Shown: positions 1 to 8,218 of the stretch, one piece after another
How positions within the stretch are numbered: position 1 is the stretch's first letter
Layout of the letters: each line of letters starts with the position of its first letter
Source: Bacillota bacterium
GTDB lineage: Bacteria; Bacillota; Clostridia; Acetivibrionales; DSM-1351
Length of the DNA stretch: 16,981 bases
Direction: 5' to 3'
Assembly (NCBI GenBank): GCA_023431385.1
Contig: JAEYWA010000084.1
Location: 1 to 16,981, forward strand
The notes under the pieces: generated by a model
Seen by the model: only the letters and a program-made list of their open reading frames with translations
Told to the model about the DNA's origin: nothing
Databases searched by the model: none
Made by a program: the position numbers and the translations under genes

Positions 1-851
1 AATTCATAGAAAGTAATCTGCTTGAGCCTTTAAATCTGGATGACATCTCTGAAAATGTTAATGTTTCAAAGTTCCACCTTCTAAGGATCTGGAAGGGTGC
101 TACCTCCACAGGTTTGATGGAATATGTTCGTAGGAGAAGAATAGCCGAGTCCCTTAGTGACCTGATTCATGAGCGGAACAGTATAGAATTTATATCCTCT
201 AAATACTCCTTTGGCAGTGAACGTACCTATAACAGAGTCTTCAAGGAGGAGTTCAGCATTACTCCGGCAAAATGGAGGAGAACACCCCGTCCGCTTGAGA
301 TACTTGACAGGTTTAATGCAGACTTTATGAATTGTGCCGGAGAAGGGCTTGTCTTCTTACGATCAATAAAAGTACTGCCGGCCTTTTCGCTAGCCGGACT
401 TGAATATAAAGTCGGCATTGAAGATAACTTAGCAAATCAGACTTCCAGCAAGCTTGGAGTTGATTTCTTCTACAATCATAGACTCCGGGTATTCAACCCT
501 GTGGACAAAGATGTATATATCGGTTTGACAACATGCCCTTCTACAGATGAAAAATATACATTTTATCAGCCCTCTGTCCAGATTGATCTGAACAGTATAG
601 TCCCTCCTGACATGACGGTAAAGAGTATTCTTCCTCATAAATATGGTGTTTTTACATATATGGGACCTCACAGGCCTGAAGAAATATCCTCAAAAACCTT
701 ATCAGGAATATGGGAGTATATTTTTCAGACCTGGATGCCTAATGTTGACTTCAATCTTAAGCAACAGTTCAGTTTTGAGCGAATAAACTATGCAAGGTGT
801 AATAAACAATACAGTGAGTGCGACTTGTATTACCCCATATCTTATCTGTAA
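1..851 (+). CDS. AraC-family transcriptional regulator with C-terminal effector-binding domain (5' partial)
   Basis: The reading frame is open from the window edge (first full codon at base 3), so the N-terminus is missing; the first ATG at 114 falls inside the helix-turn-helix and is not the true start. The first ~95 visible residues form an AraC-type double HTH: DDISENVNVSKFHLLRIWK is the first recognition unit, and YSFGSERTYNRVFKEEFSITPAKWRR the second with the typical F-K-x-x-F-x-x-(S/T)-P ending. The remaining ~160 residues resemble the GyrI-like/AraC effector-binding domain (the stretch LPHKYGVFTYMGPH is typical), which in the family binds small hydrophobic or cationic ligands. It is a cytoplasmic DNA-binding protein. 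It converges on the glycan operon, so it is not obviously its regulator. Target unknown; the family call is firm. Confidence 0.85.
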   Translation, partial: FIESNLLEPLNLDDISENVNVSKFHLLRIWKGATSTGLMEYVRRRRIAESLSDLIHERNSIEFISSKYSFGSERTYNRVFKEEFSITPAKWRRTPRPLEILDRFNADFMNCAGEGLVFLRSIKVLPAFSLAGLEYKVGIEDNLANQTSSKLGVDFFYNHRLRVFNPVDKDVYIGLTTCPSTDEKYTFYQPSVQIDLNSIVPPDMTVKSILPHKYGVFTYMGPHRPEEISSKTLSGIWEYIFQTWMPNVDFNLKQQFSFERINYARCNKQYSECDLYYPISYL

Positions 852-882
852 ATACCCTGCCGGTCTTGACTTATTACCGCTA

Positions 883-906
883 AGTTATTGCTACAGTTAT
901 TGCTAA
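883..906. repeat. 12-bp tandem direct repeat
   Basis: AGTTATTGCTAC at 883-894 is followed directly by AGTTATTGCTAA at 895-906, identical in 11 of 12 positions. It sits in the short convergent gap and reaches into the last codon of the epimerase gene. No terminator hairpin with a T-run is visible in this gap. Probably a small slippage duplication. Confidence 0.6.
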
Positions 907-2003
907 AAATTACAGGAATTCCATTCTATGGTGCGTTTAAGTCCTTCACTCATAGGCTTAAAATTATCGAGTCCGAACTCCGAGCAAACTCTGGAAATAT
1001 CCAGCTGCACTTGTTGTGGAGAAATCTTAACCTTTTCAGCAGCTACCTGCCCGGAGTTCTCCTGTGCAGAAAGCTTGCTCCCGGTGATTGCACAAATCTC
1101 CTCTGCAAGCTTTCTTATGGTGATGTTTTCCTTCCCACCCACATTATAAACCAGCTCAGTGCCGTACAGCATTATGTTCAGCAGCATTAACGCACAATCC
1201 GAAATGTAGCAGAAGGTTCTTACCTTACTGCCGTTGTCCAGCATAACTATTTCTTTATTACTTAAAGCCTGCCTGATAAATTGTGCCAAAACACGTTCAT
1301 CACCAGCACTGACTCCAGGACCGTACGTCATGGATATCCGTGCTATTTTGGCATTGACATTTTCATAATTTTTATATGCAAAGCAAAGGGTCTCACCCAT
1401 TCTCTTTGCTTCAGAGTATATGGCCCGGATATTTACCGGCGAGCATAGCCCCGGAAATTCCTCAAGGGTTGGAATGTTCCCGGCATCAGGCTCTCCATAT
1501 ACTTCTGAAGAACTCATAAACAAAAAGCATGCCTTATCTGCTTTGGCTTTTTGAAGCAACCTTTCAGTAACAACTGTGTTAAGATGCATAGTGTCAAGGT
1601 AGTTTCTCAGGAATTTGCCCGGTTGGGCATAGGTTGCTCCATGAATAATAAAATCTGCCTTCTGCAGCTTGTCAAGGGAATCGGGCAGGTTCATATCCGT
1701 TGAGAGGAAGATGTACCCGTTACTAAATATCTCCCGTAAGGCTTGATTGGGAGAGCTTCTACTAACGGCCTCAATATTGATTTCAGTGCCCTTTTCCAGG
1801 TTTGACAGATGAAGCATGTATATGAGGTAAGTTCCTATAAGACCGTTTGCACCTGTGATGAGCACGGTCTTCCCCTTAAGAGGTGATAAATCCATTCGTC
1901 CGAGATACTCCCTGCAATCCTGTTCAATTATTTTGTCCAATGTACTTGCCCCCTTACTGCCTATTTGTGGCATCTGATTGTGAGTGAATAATGAAGCTGA
2001 CAA
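903..2003 (-). CDS. NAD-dependent nucleotide-sugar epimerase/dehydratase (extended SDR)
   Basis: Extended short-chain dehydrogenase/reductase acting on a nucleotide-linked sugar in the cytoplasm. Visible features: a ~45-residue N-terminal extension, Rossmann motif TGANGLIG (residues 50-57), SSSEVYGE around 164-171 (catalytic Ser region), catalytic YSEAK (Tyr196, Lys200) and RTFCYISD (262-269), the last resembling UDP-glucuronate decarboxylases and related 4,6-dehydratases. Exact substrate cannot be read from sequence; UDP-xylose synthase-like, 4-epimerase or 4,6-dehydratase activities are all possible. The start is a TTG preceded by GGAG at 4 bp; the first ATG, 10 codons inside, has no ribosome binding site. 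It is the last gene of a five-gene minus-strand operon, 25 bp after the E1 beta gene, so it likely makes or modifies the sugar handled by the other products. Confidence 0.85.
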   Translation of the reverse strand: MSASLFTHNQMPQIGSKGASTLDKIIEQDCREYLGRMDLSPLKGKTVLITGANGLIGTYLIYMLHLSNLEKGTEINIEAVSRSSPNQALREIFSNGYIFLSTDMNLPDSLDKLQKADFIIHGATYAQPGKFLRNYLDTMHLNTVVTERLLQKAKADKACFLFMSSSEVYGEPDAGNIPTLEEFPGLCSPVNIRAIYSEAKRMGETLCFAYKNYENVNAKIARISMTYGPGVSAGDERVLAQFIRQALSNKEIVMLDNGSKVRTFCYISDCALMLLNIMLYGTELVYNVGGKENITIRKLAEEICAITGSKLSAQENSGQVAAEKVKISPQQVQLDISRVCSEFGLDNFKPMSEGLKRTIEWNSCNF

Positions 2004-2028
2004 CTAACTCCTGACCTCTGCCTCCTGG

Positions 2029-3069
2029 CTACCTCATCAGCTCTATGACTGCATTGCAAATAGTATTTGCATCCGGATAATACGCTTTCTCCAGTACGTC
2101 GCTTGTCGGTGTCGGTGTATCGGGACAGCATACTCTGACTACCGGCTTTTTCAAATAGCCAAGAGCTTTCTCAGAAACAATAGCCGCTATCTCCGAGGCT
2201 GCACCTCCTGTCTTTGCTCCTGTATCTGTAATAATAAGCCTACCGGTTTTAGAAAGTGACTCAAAGATGATATCTTCATCAATAGGCTTTATTGTTCTCA
2301 GGTCTATTACCTCAACGGAAATATTCTCCGCCTCCAACTTCTGAGCAGCCTTTAAGGCTTCAATAACCATATATGATATTGCAACGATGGTTACGTCACT
2401 GCCCTTTTTTCTTACAGCCCCTTTCCCGAAGGGAATGGAATACAATGTGTCGGGAACCTTACCCATCGTTTTATACAGCCACCGGTGTTCAACAAATAAA
2501 ACCGGATTATTATCTATAATGCTTGAAACCATTAAGCCTTTTGCATCATATGGAGTTGCCGGCACAGCTATTTTTAGACCCGGCACGTTCATAAGCATAC
2601 CCTGAATACACTGGGAATGCTGTGCTCCCGAACCCCATCCTCTGGCACTGATAGTTCGTACCACCATTGGAACGCTTACTTTTCCTCCCGTCATATAGCT
2701 CCATTTGGAAGCATGATTAACCAATTGATCAAAAGACAGCAGTAAAAAGTCCATCCGGGCGTGAACAAGTATGGGCCTCAAACCGGCCATTGCAGCGCCG
2801 GCAGCTATACCGGTAAGTGAGTTTTCGGCTATTGGTGTGTCGAATACCCGTTCCTTGCCGTACTTTTCATGTAAATCTTTTGTGGTACCGAAAACTCCGG
2901 CAACGTCATCAATACCCTCTCCCATTATTAAAACCCGGGGATCTCTAGCCATTGATTGGTCCAACGCTTCGTATATGGCATCCTTATATGATATAGTCCT
3001 ACCGGACTGCGTCTCATCATCAATAATGAATTTATCCTGCTTTTCAACTTCTATTGTAGTCCAGGGCAT
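2029..3069 (-). CDS. 2-oxoacid dehydrogenase-type E1 component, beta subunit
   Basis: A 346-residue transketolase-like beta subunit of a ThDP-dependent E1 enzyme (pyruvate/acetoin dehydrogenase type). Seen: GEGIDD near residue 50, RVFDTPIAE ending in the conserved catalytic Glu82, GAAMAGLRP, GAQHSQ (149-153), VPATPYDAKGL, and a C-terminal transketolase-C domain with the VIDLRTIKPID segment. Full length for the family. The start chosen is the ATG at 3069, which follows AGGAGGT with a 6-bp spacer; an in-frame ATG 14 codons upstream lacks such a site. The partner alpha subunit gene lies 64 bp upstream. There is no lipoyl E2 or E3 gene in the operon; instead the neighbours are nucleotide-sugar and glycosyltransferase genes, which argues for a role in sugar biosynthesis and against central carbon oxidation. 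That role is inference. Confidence 0.85.
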   Translation of the reverse strand: MPWTTIEVEKQDKFIIDDETQSGRTISYKDAIYEALDQSMARDPRVLIMGEGIDDVAGVFGTTKDLHEKYGKERVFDTPIAENSLTGIAAGAAMAGLRPILVHARMDFLLLSFDQLVNHASKWSYMTGGKVSVPMVVRTISARGWGSGAQHSQCIQGMLMNVPGLKIAVPATPYDAKGLMVSSIIDNNPVLFVEHRWLYKTMGKVPDTLYSIPFGKGAVRKKGSDVTIVAISYMVIEALKAAQKLEAENISVEVIDLRTIKPIDEDIIFESLSKTGRLIITDTGAKTGGAASEIAAIVSEKALGYLKKPVVRVCCPDTPTPTSDVLEKAYYPDANTICNAVIELMR

Positions 3070-3133
3070 TTTTCTACCTCCTGCTTCTCGTAATATATAA
3101 CCCTTGTGCAAAACATAAAATAAGTTGGGCTAT

Positions 3134-4099
3134 TCACACATACACATACTCTGTAAGCTCTTCCGGCTCAGGTTTAGGAGAGTTTACTGCAAATTTAAAA
3201 GCCTCTTCCACCAAGCTGTCAATCTCACTGCTTATGGTATTCTCAATTGTTTTTGTCAGGAGCCCTGTATCATAAAGGTAATTTACGTACCATTTGATAG
3301 GGCATTTTGCAAGCCAGTAATCATATTCCTTCTGGGTTCTTTGCCCCTCTCCCACATCATTGACGGTTCCGATATGACCTTTCCACCTGTAAGTTATACA
3401 TTCTAAAAAGGTTGGTCCTTCCCCGCTTCTGCACCTCTCTACTGCATTATCAGCATACTCTGAAACTTTGACCACGTCATTTCCGTCTATTTGGAAGCTG
3501 GGAATATCATAATTGTCAGCCCACCTGTAAATGTTATCCTTTGGATGGCGCGCCCTATGGTGGGAGTTTATTGCGTAAGCATTGTTTTCACAAATATAAA
3601 TAACGGGCAGCTTTTTCAGAGCTGCAAAGTTCAAGCTTTCATGAAATGTACCCTCATCAACTGCACCGTCCCCAAAGAACACTACGCTCACCTTTCCATC
3701 CCCTGATAGCTTTGAAGCGAGTGCAGTACCTGTTCCCAAAGGGATATTACCGCCGACAATAGCTGTTGAGCCGAGTATTCCCACCTCTGGAGCCAGTAGA
3801 TGCATTGAGCCGCCTCTCCCGTAGGAACAACCTGTTTTTCTCAGATATAATTCGGCAACCATTTTTTTGATATCTCCACCCTTGGCAATATATTGTGCGT
3901 GGCTTCTATGGGTTCCGAAAACATAATCCTCCTTCTTAAGGTTAATACATACTCCGGCCGAAACTGCCTCCTGTCCAATGGACAAGTGTATTGGTGTTTT
4001 CATTTCATCGTTTTTATACTCATCAGCAATTTTAAGCTCCAACTTTCTAATAATGAGCATTGTTCTATATAAATCAATCAGTCTACCTTTATCCAACAT
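3134..4099 (-). CDS. 2-oxoacid dehydrogenase-type E1 component, alpha subunit (ThDP-binding)
   Basis: A 321-residue E1 alpha subunit. The ThDP/Mg motif GDG...NN is intact (GDG 143-145, NN 172-173, 26 residues between). The FGTHRSH segment near residue 64 corresponds to the conserved active-site His region, and GRGGSMH followed by GIVGGNIPLGTG-type sequence matches PdhA/AcoA proteins. It would form an alpha2beta2 enzyme with the downstream beta subunit, decarboxylating a 2-oxoacid and transferring the activated aldehyde from ThDP. The start is the ATG at 4099 with GGAGGG 5 bp upstream; the TTG just before it is too close. The gene sits 15 bp after the glycosyltransferase gene. An orphan E1 in a glycan operon could act as a carboligase on a keto-sugar (inference); ordinary acetoin or branched-chain 2-oxoacid metabolism is the alternative. 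Confidence 0.85.
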   Translation of the reverse strand: MLDKGRLIDLYRTMLIIRKLELKIADEYKNDEMKTPIHLSIGQEAVSAGVCINLKKEDYVFGTHRSHAQYIAKGGDIKKMVAELYLRKTGCSYGRGGSMHLLAPEVGILGSTAIVGGNIPLGTGTALASKLSGDGKVSVVFFGDGAVDEGTFHESLNFAALKKLPVIYICENNAYAINSHHRARHPKDNIYRWADNYDIPSFQIDGNDVVKVSEYADNAVERCRSGEGPTFLECITYRWKGHIGTVNDVGEGQRTQKEYDYWLAKCPIKWYVNYLYDTGLLTKTIENTISSEIDSLVEEAFKFAVNSPKPEPEELTEYVYV

Positions 4100-4114
4100 C
4101 AAAACCCTCCAAAT

Positions 4115-5026
4115 CTAATACAAAAGCTTTATCTTACTGCTGTTCCAATTCTTTAGCTCAGTTATGGCCTGAGATACATTAGAATAACCGTTACCGATAA
4201 AGTAGTCACACCGGGCTGCCAGCCAGGTATCTTTTATTATCTCCAAACCTTTTCGGGCCTTATCTTCATACTCCTGAAAATGCGAACCAGTACCGGTCTG
4301 AAGTACTCTATTACATTCAATACTTATAACAATATCCGGATATAAAGTTTTATACTGCTCCAAAATGTCGCTGCAGTCGGTCATCAGGAATAACCTTGCA
4401 TCAGGGCATTTTTTCATTATTTTATCAATCTCAGCCGGATATCTCCTGTTAATTTCCTGAAGGTAATTTACCTCTACAACCTTATCACTACCACGGATAT
4501 GAACCGCAATTAAAGGATATTCTCTCATATTTGAGTTATAGAACTCATCAATCTCGTCAGCTGCCAGAGGTTGAAGACGTATATATTTTTTCAGCATTTC
4601 ACTGTATAAATATCTGGAAATGAACCCGTACATGGGGTGTTTTTCAATCCAATACATCATATTCTCATGCTCAATCAAGTTTTTTTCAACAATTACATCT
4701 GCATTACAGTTAATCAGCTCATCAAGTGAACATTCGATATCCAATTCAGGACTATCTTCTCTTAGATTGTCACTTTTCCACACTTCAGGATAGTAAGTTA
4801 ATCCAGGCTTCTCCAAGTCCTCAATGCTGTATTGTGATACCGGCTGAAAAAACTGACTAAAGGCTTCCGATTGCTCGTCAATACTGTATAAACAATTTTT
4901 TCCCCAATATACAATGGGCGTTCTACTCGTTATCTCGGCAAAATACAATTGTGTTAAAACATGATGCATATCATACCAAAAGCCATTCCCTGTTGATTTA
5001 ATCAATAAAAACTTAACCGAATACAT
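4115..5026 (-). CDS. NodZ/FUT8-like glycosyltransferase (putative GDP-fucose-dependent fucosyltransferase)
   Basis: A 303-residue soluble protein without signal peptide or membrane helix. PLIAVHIRGSDK (171-182) resembles the H-x-R-x-x-D-K donor motif of alpha-1,6-fucosyltransferases such as NodZ and FUT8, and ARLFLMTDCSD (210-220) plus AARCDYFIGNGYSN (270-283) match the two later conserved blocks of that superfamily. Family members transfer fucose from GDP-fucose to a glycan or protein acceptor. ManC upstream makes GDP-mannose, the precursor of GDP-fucose, which fits; but no GDP-mannose dehydratase or GDP-fucose synthase is present here, so the donor may differ. The start ATG has GGGAGGT 6 bp upstream. 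The acceptor is unknown. Family assignment is good, substrate assignment is tentative. Confidence 0.7.
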   Translation of the reverse strand: MYSVKFLLIKSTGNGFWYDMHHVLTQLYFAEITSRTPIVYWGKNCLYSIDEQSEAFSQFFQPVSQYSIEDLEKPGLTYYPEVWKSDNLREDSPELDIECSLDELINCNADVIVEKNLIEHENMMYWIEKHPMYGFISRYLYSEMLKKYIRLQPLAADEIDEFYNSNMREYPLIAVHIRGSDKVVEVNYLQEINRRYPAEIDKIMKKCPDARLFLMTDCSDILEQYKTLYPDIVISIECNRVLQTGTGSHFQEYEDKARKGLEIIKDTWLAARCDYFIGNGYSNVSQAITELKNWNSSKIKLLY

Positions 5027-5050
5027 TATTTAACCTCCCAAGCCAGCAAA

Positions 5051-5101
5051 GTGGCTTTGACATTATGGTGGCTTTGACACCACAGCGGCTATGACACTGA
5101 T
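5051..5101. repeat. three 17-bp tandem repeats between manC and the glycosyltransferase gene
   Basis: Units start at 5051 (GTGGCTTTGACATTATG), 5068 (GTGGCTTTGACACCACA) and 5085 (GCGGCTATGACACTGAT). The period is exactly 17 bp and the core G(T/C)GGCT(T/A)TGACA is shared. They fill almost the whole 78-bp spacer inside the operon. On the transcribed (minus) strand the core is TGTCAAAGCCAC. No protein with a ribosome binding site is encoded. Role unknown. Confidence 0.75.
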
Positions 5102-5104
5102 CCA

Positions 5105-6178
5105 TTATAAAAGGTCCTCATAGCCTTTTTGCTTCAGCAACTCTACCAGCCCTTTGACCTCCTGTGCCCTGTCACGGGGACATACGATAATTGCGTCTTT
5201 GGTGTTCACAACAATAAGGTTATCAATACCTATTGTTGTAATAAGAGCATCGTCGCTCAAGATAACTGAATTGCTGGTATTTATCCCAACATGCTTCCCA
5301 TTGGTTACATTTCCTTTTTCATCTGGGGTACAGGTTCTTGCCAGAGCATCAATGCTGCCTATGTCATCCCAGTCAAAAAGACCTTTTATTACATAAATGC
5401 AATTGAGTTTTTCCAGAACACCGCTGTCGAAGGATACATTTGGTATTTTATTATATGCTTCCTCAAGGTATCTGTTACTGGTTGCAAGTTTTGGTTCCAT
5501 TACTGCCCTTCCTATATTAACTTCGTGTTCCGGCAGAAACCTCCTCACACTTTCTATTATCGAATCCAATCTTCCTACCAGAATTCCTCCATTCCAAAGA
5601 AACTCCCCGGATTCAAAAAACCTTTTAGCTGTATCAATATCAGGTTTTTCTATAAAATTCTGGACTATGAGAAGCCTTTCATGATCTCCCTTATCCTTGT
5701 CAACCTGGATATAACCATAACCTGTTGCCGGGTAGGTAGGAGTAATACCTACAACTACTAGGGATTTTGTATCTTCTGCAGCATCATAAGCCATCTCTAT
5801 TGCTTCCTTGTATTCCTTCCTGTTATTTACATATCCATCTGCCGGGACAAAGCAGACTACTCCTTCACCGAACCTCTTTTTTAAGGTCATCGCGGCATAT
5901 TCAATGCAAGCTGCGGTGTTTCTCTTTTTAGGTTCGAGTATAATGTTTTCTGAGGGAATTAATTTTTTAACTGTAGCGTAAGTTATACTTTTTAGACGTT
6001 TATCTGTTACAATAAAACAATGATCAGAAGAAACTGTTTCACAAAGCCGCTCAAGGGATTGTACCAGCATACAACTACCATCACCTGCCTGTATAAATTG
6101 TTTCGGCCTTGTCTCTCTTGATATGGGCCATAATCTTGTTCCTGATCCTCCTGCCATTATTACTGCGAATCTTTCCAT
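5105..6178 (-). CDS. manC: Mannose-1-phosphate guanylyltransferase (GDP-mannose pyrophosphorylase)
   Basis: Makes GDP-mannose from mannose-1-phosphate and GTP in the cytoplasm. The N-terminus carries the nucleotidyltransferase signature GGSGTRLWP (10-18) followed by RPKQF with the catalytic Lys, FVPADG at the metal-binding Asp, GYGYIQ, FIEKPD and NGGILVGR, all in the expected order. At 357 residues it is the monofunctional form with no phosphomannose isomerase domain. The ATG at 6178 has GGAG 10 bp upstream. It is the first gene of a five-gene minus-strand operon and would supply the GDP-sugar for the downstream NodZ/FUT8-like transferase, directly or after conversion to GDP-fucose by enzymes elsewhere. 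The assignment to the mannose-1-phosphate enzyme, as opposed to another sugar-1-phosphate, is strong. Confidence 0.9.
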   Translation of the reverse strand: MERFAVIMAGGSGTRLWPISRETRPKQFIQAGDGSCMLVQSLERLCETVSSDHCFIVTDKRLKSITYATVKKLIPSENIILEPKKRNTAACIEYAAMTLKKRFGEGVVCFVPADGYVNNRKEYKEAIEMAYDAAEDTKSLVVVGITPTYPATGYGYIQVDKDKGDHERLLIVQNFIEKPDIDTAKRFFESGEFLWNGGILVGRLDSIIESVRRFLPEHEVNIGRAVMEPKLATSNRYLEEAYNKIPNVSFDSGVLEKLNCIYVIKGLFDWDDIGSIDALARTCTPDEKGNVTNGKHVGINTSNSVILSDDALITTIGIDNLIVVNTKDAIIVCPRDRAQEVKGLVELLKQKGYEDLL

Positions 6179-6309
6179 TTACATCATTCTCCAAAATTTT
6201 AATATTTAGCTTATTCTATTTTATGTAAGGTTCTACCCAGTGGTTCATATAATTTAAGCACTTATGTAAACCTTTTCCTCATGTTTTAAGATCAAAAGAT
6301 ACACCCTTG

Positions 6310-6338
6310 TTGAGTAATAGGTAAATGCTTGGTAAAAT
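6310..6338 (+). promoter_or_regulatory. Predicted sigma-A promoter of the two-component operon
   Basis: TTGAGT at 6310-6315 and TAAAAT at 6333-6338 with a 17-bp spacer. The in-frame ATG at 6325 lies inside this promoter, which supports the later TTG start of the kinase. In the rest of the divergent 200-bp gap I could not pick a convincing promoter for manC. Confidence 0.6.
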
Positions 6339-6378
6339 ATTCTTATTGATTCCAGGAATCATTTATAGGAGGTTAATA

Positions 6379-7455
6379 TTGATTGAATTGATTGATAAAA
6401 CAGTTATATTTTTATCTTGTCTGGTAGTATATTTGTTTAATACCGGCAGTGGTTATAATGTTGTTCCGATAATTGTAAGTATTACCCTTTCGTCTCTTAA
6501 CAGCTATTTTGATAGAAGAATTTTAAAAATTTTATTTGTTATAGGATACATTTTTTTATGCCAGTTTTACCCGGTATTTCTTATGTTCATACCTTTGATA
6601 TGCTACGACATATTTGTTGAAAAGGAGCAGCTGCTTGCCCTTTTTATACTGATTCCCTGCCTGACCCATATGAATTTCTCGTCCTATAAAAATATGTCTG
6701 TGGTTTTTATTCTCATCGCAGTATCCTATCTACTTAAGTACCGTACTAATTGTCTGAACAATATCAGAAAAGAATATATGCTGCTGAGGGATACCACGAA
6801 GGAGCGTTCTATTCTTATGGAGAAGAAGAACAGTGAACTAATGGAAAAACAGGATTATGAAATTAATATGGCTACTCTTAACGAAAGAAACAGAATAGCA
6901 ATGGAAATACACGACAATGTAGGGCACCTGCTTTCAAGATGTCTGCTCCAACTGGGAGCGTTAATGGCAATTAATAAGGAAGAAGCTTTCAAGGAAAGCC
7001 TTTCCTCAATAAAAAACACACTTTCACAAGCAATGGATAGTATCAGGAGTAGTGTGCACAACCTTCATGAGGAGTCTATTGATCTTAAGTCTCAAATAGC
7101 CTCACTCGTAAAGAACTTTAACTTTTGTCCCATCTCATTGGATTATGATATTACAGAAAATGTTGAAAAAGGGTTGAAATATTGCTTTATATCTATTGTG
7201 AATGAAGCACTGTCCAATATTATAAAGCATTCAAATGCCACTGAGGTTAGCGTTACCCTCAGAGAGCATCCTGCTCTTTATCAGCTGATTATTCAGGATA
7301 ATGGAAAAGTGAAAGAATATAGTATGGACGACGGTATCGGCTTGAACAATATAACCGAGAGAGTCAGGAAGTTAAGCGGTAATATACATATTAATGCAGA
7401 AAATGGCTTTAAAATATTTATTTCAGTACCTAAAGGGAAGGAAAAGGGAATTTAA
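6379..7455 (+). CDS. Two-component sensor histidine kinase (HisKA_3/NarL type)
   Basis: A membrane sensor kinase of ~358 residues. About five hydrophobic segments occupy the first ~130 residues, then a short linker/coiled coil leads to the HisKA_3 dimerisation domain with the phosphoacceptor in MEIHDNVGH (His178), and a HATPase_c domain with N-box NEALSNIIKHS and G-box DGIGLNN. There is no extracellular sensor domain, as in DesK/LiaS-like kinases that sense membrane state. The start is set at TTG 6379 because AGGAGGT lies exactly 5 bp upstream and the upstream ATG (6325) overlaps the promoter and has no ribosome binding site. It is followed 1 bp after its stop by its response regulator gene, so the two are translationally linked. 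The signal is unknown. Confidence 0.85.
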   Translation: MIELIDKTVIFLSCLVVYLFNTGSGYNVVPIIVSITLSSLNSYFDRRILKILFVIGYIFLCQFYPVFLMFIPLICYDIFVEKEQLLALFILIPCLTHMNFSSYKNMSVVFILIAVSYLLKYRTNCLNNIRKEYMLLRDTTKERSILMEKKNSELMEKQDYEINMATLNERNRIAMEIHDNVGHLLSRCLLQLGALMAINKEEAFKESLSSIKNTLSQAMDSIRSSVHNLHEESIDLKSQIASLVKNFNFCPISLDYDITENVEKGLKYCFISIVNEALSNIIKHSNATEVSVTLREHPALYQLIIQDNGKVKEYSMDDGIGLNNITERVRKLSGNIHINAENGFKIFISVPKGKEKGI

Positions 7456-7456
7456 A

Positions 7457-8077
7457 ATGAATGTACTCGTAGTTGACGATGATAAACTTGTTTGCGTTTC
7501 ACTAAAAACCATTTTAGAAGCTGATCCCGAAATTAGTGTTACCGGTATCGGAAATAACGGACAGCAGGCTATAGAACTATATCACCAGCTTCAGCCCGAC
7601 ATTCTGCTTATGGACATAAGAATGGAAATAATGACTGGATTGGAGGCCGGAGAAGTACTGTTAAAACAATACCCAAATGCCCGTATTCTGTATCTTACGA
7701 CCTTTTCTGATGATTCATATATTATAACTGCTCTCAAAATTGGCGCTAAAGGCTATCTACTTAAACAAAATTTTGAAAGTATTGTTCCTGCGCTAAAGGC
7801 TGTATTTATGGGGCAAAGTGTATTCGGTAGCGAAGTAACAACAAAGCTTCCAAGTCTAATTCATGGAAGCAGTACACCATCCTTTCCAAAATTTGACCTT
7901 ACAGAAAAAGAGGTAGAACTTCTGATACATATTTCAGAAGGCCTTAGTAACAAGGAGATTTCAGAAGTAATGTATTTAAGTGAAGGGACTATCAGAAACT
8001 ATATTAGCATACTTTTAGATAAGCTTCAGCTTAGAGACAGGACACAGCTGGCAGTCTTTTACTACAAGAACAGGTAA
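7457..8077 (+). CDS. NarL/LuxR-type response regulator
   Basis: A 206-residue cytoplasmic response regulator. The receiver domain has the acidic pocket VVDDD (5-9), phosphoacceptor Asp53 in LLMDIRM, the switch Thr in YLTTFSD and Lys in GAKGYLLKQ. The C-terminal LuxR HTH is complete (LTEKEVELLIHISEGLSNKEI through GTIRNYISILLDKLQLRDRTQ). It would be phosphorylated by the kinase encoded just upstream (stop and start separated by one base). The ATG at 7457 begins the canonical receiver. Possible target: the small membrane protein gene 140 bp downstream, as is common for DesK/LiaS-like systems, but no binding site was identified. Confidence 0.9.
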   Translation: MNVLVVDDDKLVCVSLKTILEADPEISVTGIGNNGQQAIELYHQLQPDILLMDIRMEIMTGLEAGEVLLKQYPNARILYLTTFSDDSYIITALKIGAKGYLLKQNFESIVPALKAVFMGQSVFGSEVTTKLPSLIHGSSTPSFPKFDLTEKEVELLIHISEGLSNKEISEVMYLSEGTIRNYISILLDKLQLRDRTQLAVFYYKNR

Positions 8078-8218
8078 ACATAATATAAGTTTTACTGTAC
8101 ATATGAATAACCAAGTTTGGCCCAAGGGCATACTAACAAGGAAAAATTGGTTTCTTTGGTTCAGTAACATCAATTATTAAGAAGTTACCAATTACTATGC
8201 GTAAAAAGGAAATGGGCT

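Noticed and set aside
5040..5104. Small peptide encoded by the 17-bp repeats
   Set aside because: A 17-bp unit shifts frame each copy, no ribosome binding site precedes the possible ATG, and it would run into the next gene's start region.
8078..8218. Terminator between the response regulator and the small transporter gene
   Set aside because: AACCAA/TTGGTT repeats are present but the loop is long and no T-run follows.
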